Assembly (NCBI RefSeq): GCF_002224245.2
Contig: NZ_NKHK02000008.1
Location: 1 to 64,000 of the forward strand
Direction of reading: 5' to 3'
From: Moraxella sp. VT-16-12
GTDB taxonomy: Bacteria > Pseudomonadota > Gammaproteobacteria > Pseudomonadales > Moraxellaceae
DNA: 64,000 nucleotides
Shown: positions 59,488 to 64,000 of the stretch, piece after piece
Layout: each line of letters starts with the position of its first letter
How positions within the stretch are numbered: the stretch's first letter is position 1
Notes under the pieces: generated by a model
Databases searched by the model: none
The model's input: the letters and a program-made list of their open reading frames with translations, nothing else
What the model was told of the DNA's origin: nothing
Program-made: the position numbers and the translations under genes

Positions 59488-60126
59488 ATAATTCATCTAT
59501 TTTACCAAACCAAACAGCTCTTTTATCTAAATAGCACTTATGGCTTAACTGATGATGAAATTGATGTTTGCACACTCATCACACCCCAATTATCCAAGGT
59601 GTTATATCTTTATTATCAATAACTTGGGCAAACCATGTCATAAATCACACCCAAGACAACCTATTAGCCCCAAGTGAGCTTTATTTTTCAAAAAAATGGT
59701 GATTATTTAGTATTTTATGCCAAAAATCAAAAAGCGTGCATTTGGGGCATTCGCCAAGATGAGTTGTCGTTGGATAGTCCACCTGTTTATCACCATGATG
59801 ATGAACAAATTTGGCAAAAAGAGCATGGGACGTTGAGTGATTTTGTATCTTATGGCAGATGTACAAGTAGTGTTTGGCTTGTCTTATAACAATGAAGAAT
59901 TTATCGCGATTGATAGCAATGCCAAAGCTATGATACAAAGCCAATTTAGAAAAGTATGGGGCATTTGTTTATTGGCTTGGCATAGAAATGTTTGGTAATC
60001 GTGCTGATGATGTGATGATATTTGGCAAAATGATGGTGATTATGATGTGGCGTACGACTCAGCAGTCAAAGAGCAATTTGATGAGCTTGATAAATACTTA
60101 GGGCAGTTAGATTTATCTTCACGACA
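59488..60126 (+). pseudogene. Multiply frameshifted SUKH/SMI1-KNR4-like gene
   Basis: This fills most of the 712-bp gap between gltX and the EEP gene. Pieces of one protein can be read across shifting frames: NSTYGLTDDEIDVC, then NHTQDNLLAPSELYF, then NGDYLVFYAKNQKACIWGIRQDELSLDSPPVYHHDD, then LMADVQVVFGLSYNNEEFIAID, then AFVYWLGIEMFGNRADDVMIF, then NDGDYDVAYDSAVKEQFDEL. At least five shifts and two in-frame stops occur. The pattern of a YLVFYxxNQxxCxWGI core followed by PPVY and LSDF resembles SMI1/KNR4 (SUKH) proteins, common as immunity proteins. No start is preserved. The family call is tentative. Confidence 0.65.
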
Positions 60127-60131
60127 ATGTC

Positions 60132-60878
60132 TTAGACTAATGTCAATCTTGCCCCTATTGGCAAATGGTCAGACAAATCAGACCACGGCACACCGCCATA
60201 AACTTGGGCAGATAGCACCCTTAGATGACGCACATAAATGCGGTCAAGACTGAGCATGGGTAGCTTAGCAGGAAAAGTGGCAGGGTGTTTGCCGTATTTG
60301 CTATAAAACACTTCGTGCAAACCCAACCGCCCCAAAAACTGCCCTGACTTTTTTGCCCAATCATTAAAATCCCCCGCCAAAATCAGTGGCTTATCTTTAT
60401 CAATCTCACTGGCGATATACTCGCTGATGGCTTGGTATTGTTTGGCACGGTCGCTCTCTAACAGATTTAAATGAGCGTTTAGCACCACCACTGGTACGCC
60501 CCAATCACTGGGCGTAATCTCACTATGTAGCACGCCACGCTTTTCCAAGGCAGAGACGGTGATATTGACATTGTGTTTGGGGTCAAGGCGGTGGCGTGAT
60601 AGCGTGGCGTTGCCGTGATGTCCGTGTCCATAACTGGCGTTTTGTCCATAGCTGTGCGACAGCGACAGATACTCGCCAAACCAATCATGTTGTGGGTTGT
60701 CAGGATATTCATTAAAGGCAATCGCACGTTTTAGATTTTGCCCTTGTACTTCTTGCAAACACAAAACGTCTATGGGCAAATCTGACAATGCCTGCCCCAT
60801 GCTTTGCAATTTAACCAAGCGGTTTAAAGGCGACATGCCTTTGTGGATGTTATAAGAAATGACGTTAATGGGAGTCAT
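60132..60878 (-). CDS. Endonuclease/exonuclease/phosphatase (EEP) family protein
   Basis: This 248-aa protein has the EEP metal-dependent hydrolase fold: NVISYNIHKG at 5-14, LQEVQG near 41-46, the catalytic LAGDFNDW (about 161-168) and the closing SDHLPIGARL. All Asp, Asn and His active-site positions appear present. Substrates in this superfamily include DNA, RNA caps, phosphoinositides and sphingomyelin; this cytosolic member cannot be assigned. It is the first gene downstream of the Balon-like gene but is separated by a terminator. Confidence 0.87.
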   Translation of the reverse strand: MTPINVISYNIHKGMSPLNRLVKLQSMGQALSDLPIDVLCLQEVQGQNLKRAIAFNEYPDNPQHDWFGEYLSLSHSYGQNASYGHGHHGNATLSRHRLDPKHNVNITVSALEKRGVLHSEITPSDWGVPVVVLNAHLNLLESDRAKQYQAISEYIASEIDKDKPLILAGDFNDWAKKSGQFLGRLGLHEVFYSKYGKHPATFPAKLPMLSLDRIYVRHLRVLSAQVYGGVPWSDLSDHLPIGARLTLV

Positions 60879-60894
60879 GATACAGCAGATAAAA

Positions 60895-60925
60895 CATAAG
60901 ATGACGCATAAAGTATCATCTTATG
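60895..60925 (-). terminator. Terminator of the Balon-like gene
   Basis: CATAAGATGA (60895-60904) pairs with TCATCTTATG (60916-60925), followed on the minus strand by TTTTAT. It lies 36 bp after the stop codon. Confidence 0.8.
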
Positions 60926-60960
60926 GATATGATGGCAAGATGGTTTATTTAATGCCACAC

Positions 60961-62088
60961 TTAGTAGCGAGTTACCAAAGCAATATCATCTTGTGCCAAA
61001 TCTTGTGGTAAAAACACCACATCACCGCCATGACTTGCCACCAGCTCAATGATATCACTCACCACATCATCAGTAACGCCATCACCTGCTGGGTCGTCTG
61101 CCAAAGTTAGGCTTTGCATGCTTTCATCAACCAGTGCAGGCTGAATGTAACCAATACGCACATACAAACGCTCGCCCAATCCTTGATAAGCTGACTGATA
61201 AATGCTTTGTAAATCGGTACGTAATAGCCCACGAGATTTAGCAAGCCCAATGCCTTCTAGGGACTGTTTTTGACGCTCATCGTGATAGGCTTTGACTGCG
61301 TCTTGCACGCCTGCAATGATATGTGCTGACGAGCCGTTTTCTAAGTCAGTGATGTTATCAGCTGAGCCTGCAATGATGTCAGGACGGTCGCACACGTCTT
61401 TATAAAACGAGATGTTGCGGGCATCACCCACCACAAACAAGGGGATTTTTTCGCCAGATTTGCCAATCAGCTCTTGAACACTCTTATCCACACGATTTAA
61501 AAACTCTTTGAGATAATTATCTTCGTTGGAAGCGGCTGAACGGTCTGCCCCACTGGTGGTGTATAATGTGGTGTTTTCAATCGGAAACGGCAGGTTATCA
61601 AACACGCCACGCTCTTGCTCAGGACTGTTTTGGTCAAACTCACGCACCACACGGTCATTAACCGCTTCTATCAGGCGAGCGTGCGTGCGAGTTACCACCA
61701 CCACATAATAATGCACCGCATGGCTTAGCTCACGCACCAGCTCTCGGGTGGCAAATTTTTTGTCCACCACCACACGTGGCGTAACATCTAAGGGCAAACG
61801 CAGCACTTGAACGTCATCTTTGGTGGCAAAAATCGCCAAAGTATCCAAATTATAATTATGGTCAAAGTCAGTCAAAGCGTCTTGGATTTTTGTCATCAGC
61901 TCATCGCTGGTGCGTTTGTCATATTCGCCAGTCAAACGAGCAGACGCATCAGATAACGCATTTTTTAAAGCAATGGGGTCTTGCTCATTTTGTGGGTGGG
62001 TGCGATGCGTTTTAAGTAGTACCGACAAGGCGGGGTCAGCAGTTACTGCACGCAAATTTTTTAGGGTGTGTTTTAGGTTGACAGTCAT
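60961..62088 (-). CDS. Balon/baeRF-type ribosome hibernation factor (AOC03_06830 family)
   Basis: This 375-aa protein belongs to the bacterial archaeo-eukaryotic release-factor-like (baeRF) group. The central segment LSHAVHYYVVVVTRTHARLIEAVNDRVVREF (about residues 120-150) is the family core. It resembles the Psychrobacter AOC03_06830 family, whose founder Balon binds the ribosomal A site with EF-Tu in cold or stationary cells and stops translation. There is no GGQ motif, as expected for a hibernation factor rather than a release factor. The frame is open from 62109, but the ATG at 62088 has AGGAG 5 nt upstream (an adjacent ATG at 62091 is possible). It is divergent from prlC and has its own terminator. 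Confidence 0.82.
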   Translation of the reverse strand: MTVNLKHTLKNLRAVTADPALSVLLKTHRTHPQNEQDPIALKNALSDASARLTGEYDKRTSDELMTKIQDALTDFDHNYNLDTLAIFATKDDVQVLRLPLDVTPRVVVDKKFATRELVRELSHAVHYYVVVVTRTHARLIEAVNDRVVREFDQNSPEQERGVFDNLPFPIENTTLYTTSGADRSAASNEDNYLKEFLNRVDKSVQELIGKSGEKIPLFVVGDARNISFYKDVCDRPDIIAGSADNITDLENGSSAHIIAGVQDAVKAYHDERQKQSLEGIGLAKSRGLLRTDLQSIYQSAYQGLGERLYVRIGYIQPALVDESMQSLTLADDPAGDGVTDDVVSDIIELVASHGGDVVFLPQDLAQDDIALVTRY

Positions 62089-62319
62089 CATAACTCCTAG
62101 TTGTGTCAATGTCCAAAAGAAAATACCTAATCACAGCTTCATACTGTTAAAACCACTATAACAAAAAATCCCTACGCTTATGGTGGCATTGTATGGCTTT
62201 TTTATCACAGACTCTAAAAAACTGTTGATAATAAGTAATATACGCTCACATTGACTTGTAAAATCACCCATCGCCCCCATTTACCGTCCAAAACAAGGCA
62301 AACCCAACGGACACAAAAC

Positions 62320-64000
62320 ATGATAACATTTACTAGCCCCGCCTTTGATTCACGTTTACAGTTGGTGGATTTTGACAAAACCGATGCTGGCACACTAAGC
62401 ACACTCATACACCAAGATTTACAGATGGCTGATGAGTTTTTGGATGCCCTGCCCGCCACTGACGACCCACAAGTTGCTCTTGATGTGATTAACCAGTTTA
62501 ATCGCCTAATGCTGGCTCTAAATCGCAGTTTTGGCGTTTTGTCGCACCTAAACAGCGTGGTCAGCACCGCCGACATTCGCACCGCTCATCATGAAGTACT
62601 GCCAAAGCTGTCCGCCTTGCACACCAAAACGGGGCAATCAGTGGCACTTTATCAACTATACAAATTGGTTGATGGCGACAAAAATTTACTCAAAGATGCC
62701 ACTTTGGCACGAGCCATTGTGTTATCTTTACAAAGTTTTGAACTGTCTGGCGTGGGCTTAGATGATGATAAAAAAGCCCAGTTTGCCAACATTGCCAGCA
62801 AACTATCCACACTCTCTGCCAAATTTTCAGACAATGCCTTGGATGCCAGTCAAGCCTTTGCCCTACCCTTGACCGAGCAGCAGCTATCAGGCATTACCCC
62901 AACAGGACTAGCCCTACTAAAATCAGCAGGCGATGCCTACAAAGCCAAGCACCCAAACACCGTCCTTGCCACCGACTATGTCGCCACGCTGGATGTGCCA
63001 ATGTATCTGGCGGTCATGCAGTACGCCGATGACAGAGCCCTGCGTGAAACGCTTTATCACGCCTACAATACCAAAGCAAGCGACCAAAGCACCTTTGGCT
63101 ATACACAGTTTGATAACAGCCAAATCATGAGCGAGATTTTGTCGCTACGCCAACAAAAAGCACGCCTTTTGGGCTTTGATGACTACACCCAAGTCTCCTT
63201 AGCCACCAAAATGGCAGACAGCAAAGAAGAAATTGAAGCGTTTTTGCTGGATTTGGCACACCACGCCACCGCCTTTGCCAAAGCTGAGCTTGCCGAAGTG
63301 AGCATTTTGGCAAAAACGCTTGGCATAGATAACGTTGAGCCTTGGGACGTGCCGTATTTGAGCGAAAAAATCCGTAGCGAAAAATACAACCTAAACAGCG
63401 AAGAGCTGCGCCCTTATTTTCCTTTGCCTGTGGTGCTGTCAGGGCTGTTTGGTATCATTGACAAACTTTTTGGTGTACAATTTGTAGAACGCACCAGCGA
63501 AGTGCCACGCTGGCATACAGACGTGCAGTTTTTTGAGCTTATCCAAGACGGTCAAGTCATCGGCGGCATTTATTTGGATTTGTTTGCTCGCAATGGCAAA
63601 CGTGGCGGAGCGTGGCTATCCACTTTCCAAGACAAACACAAAGACCAACATGGCGAGAGTCTGCCTGTTGGCTTTATCGTGGGCAATTTTTCGCCTGCGG
63701 TGGGAGATTTGCCAAGTTTGTTAAGTTTTGATGAAGTAACCACCTTGTTTCATGAGTTTGGTCATGGGCTGCATCATCTTTTGACTACCGTCAGCCTAAG
63801 CGATGTGGCAGGCATTAACGGCGTAGAATGGGACGCGGTGGAGCTGCCCAGTCAGTTTATGGAAAACTTTGCCATTGACAAGGACGGTATCGCCCTTATC
63901 AGCCGTCATGTCCAGACAGGTGAGCCACTGCCCCAAGACAAACTAGACGCCCTAATCAATGCCAAAAACTTCCAAAGTGGGCTACAAACCTTACGTCAAG
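62320..64000 (+). CDS. prlC: Oligopeptidase A (M3 metallopeptidase), 5' part
   Basis: The frame is open for 560 codons from the ATG at 62320 to the window edge, so the C-terminal part is missing. It is an M3 family (thimet-like) zinc peptidase that degrades oligopeptides, including cleaved signal peptides. The zinc site HEFGH lies at residues 478-482, in TLFHEFGHGLHHLL. RGGAWLSTFQDK precedes it and the ELPSQFMENF segment follows. A full protein would be about 680 aa. The ribosome-binding site is weak (ACGGA). Confidence 0.92.
   Translation, partial: MITFTSPAFDSRLQLVDFDKTDAGTLSTLIHQDLQMADEFLDALPATDDPQVALDVINQFNRLMLALNRSFGVLSHLNSVVSTADIRTAHHEVLPKLSALHTKTGQSVALYQLYKLVDGDKNLLKDATLARAIVLSLQSFELSGVGLDDDKKAQFANIASKLSTLSAKFSDNALDASQAFALPLTEQQLSGITPTGLALLKSAGDAYKAKHPNTVLATDYVATLDVPMYLAVMQYADDRALRETLYHAYNTKASDQSTFGYTQFDNSQIMSEILSLRQQKARLLGFDDYTQVSLATKMADSKEEIEAFLLDLAHHATAFAKAELAEVSILAKTLGIDNVEPWDVPYLSEKIRSEKYNLNSEELRPYFPLPVVLSGLFGIIDKLFGVQFVERTSEVPRWHTDVQFFELIQDGQVIGGIYLDLFARNGKRGGAWLSTFQDKHKDQHGESLPVGFIVGNFSPAVGDLPSLLSFDEVTTLFHEFGHGLHHLLTTVSLSDVAGINGVEWDAVELPSQFMENFAIDKDGIALISRHVQTGEPLPQDKLDALINAKNFQSGLQTLRQ

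Overview
The window reads as a contiguous piece of a gammaproteobacterial chromosome, most likely a Moraxella or a close Moraxellaceae relative. The DNA is AT-leaning. Gene order and protein types (DUF2788, an AOC03_06830/Balon-type ribosome hibernation factor, FAD-linked D-2-hydroxyacid oxidase, DciA/DUF721 beside lpxC, a TbpB-like surface lipoprotein) fit that family. This assignment is inference; no 16S rRNA gene is present. No insertion sequence, prophage or CRISPR array was seen.

Layout. 1-2.7 kb: minus-strand rlmJ-pssA-menA. 2.9-5.2 kb: plus-strand trio of an SM-20/PHD-like 2OG-Fe(II) oxygenase, a DJ-1/PfpI protein and an ADP-ribosylglycohydrolase. 5.2-11.2 kb: cell-envelope genes (lipoprotein, SPOR protein, DUF2788, lytic transglycosylase, Slam-type lipoprotein) and the tRNA wobble modification pair cmoA-cmoB. 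11.4-23.8 kb: the classical information-processing block tRNA-Trp-secE-nusG-rplKAJL-rpoBC, with promoters, an L10-type leader and a strong rpoC terminator visible. 23.9-29.4 kb: EamA transporter, DUF302 lipoprotein, ligA, zipA, hemH. 29.7-36.5 kb: a zinc-ribbon membrane protein, a Spo0M-like protein, a tandem pair of small acidic immunity-like genes with a toxin C-terminal remnant, then metX, a MORN/YwqK-type protein, metW and a Sel1 protein. 36.5-44 kb: CitE-like lyase, cytochrome c5-like lipoprotein, ileS-lspA, an FNT channel, a TonB-C-like lipoprotein and fkpB. 44-54.6 kb: ddpX-like and plsC-like genes, a frameshifted gltS, ftsH-rlmE divergent from yhbY, a secreted CHAP/NlpC-like amidase, dciA convergent with lpxC, a DUF457 protein and a HEPN-like membrane protein. 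54.7-64 kb: GlcD/D2HGDH-like oxidase, an unknown gene, tRNA-Ala and tRNA-Glu, a DUF5713 gene, gltX, a decayed SUKH-like gene, an EEP hydrolase, a Balon/baeRF gene and the 5' part of prlC.

Most of the window is housekeeping. The points most worth attention are: (1) an isoleucyl-tRNA synthetase carrying a complete-looking GNAT acetyltransferase domain inserted in its CP1 editing region; (2) a Balon-type ribosome hibernation factor; (3) a hidden 37-codon toxin C-terminal tail overlapping the start of one of two tandem, partly identical immunity-like genes, suggesting an orphan polymorphic toxin-immunity module; (4) a gltS gene split by a single-base slip in a run of seven T; (5) a multiply frameshifted SUKH-like pseudogene after gltX. 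Functional calls come from reading motifs and family resemblance by eye. No database search was possible.
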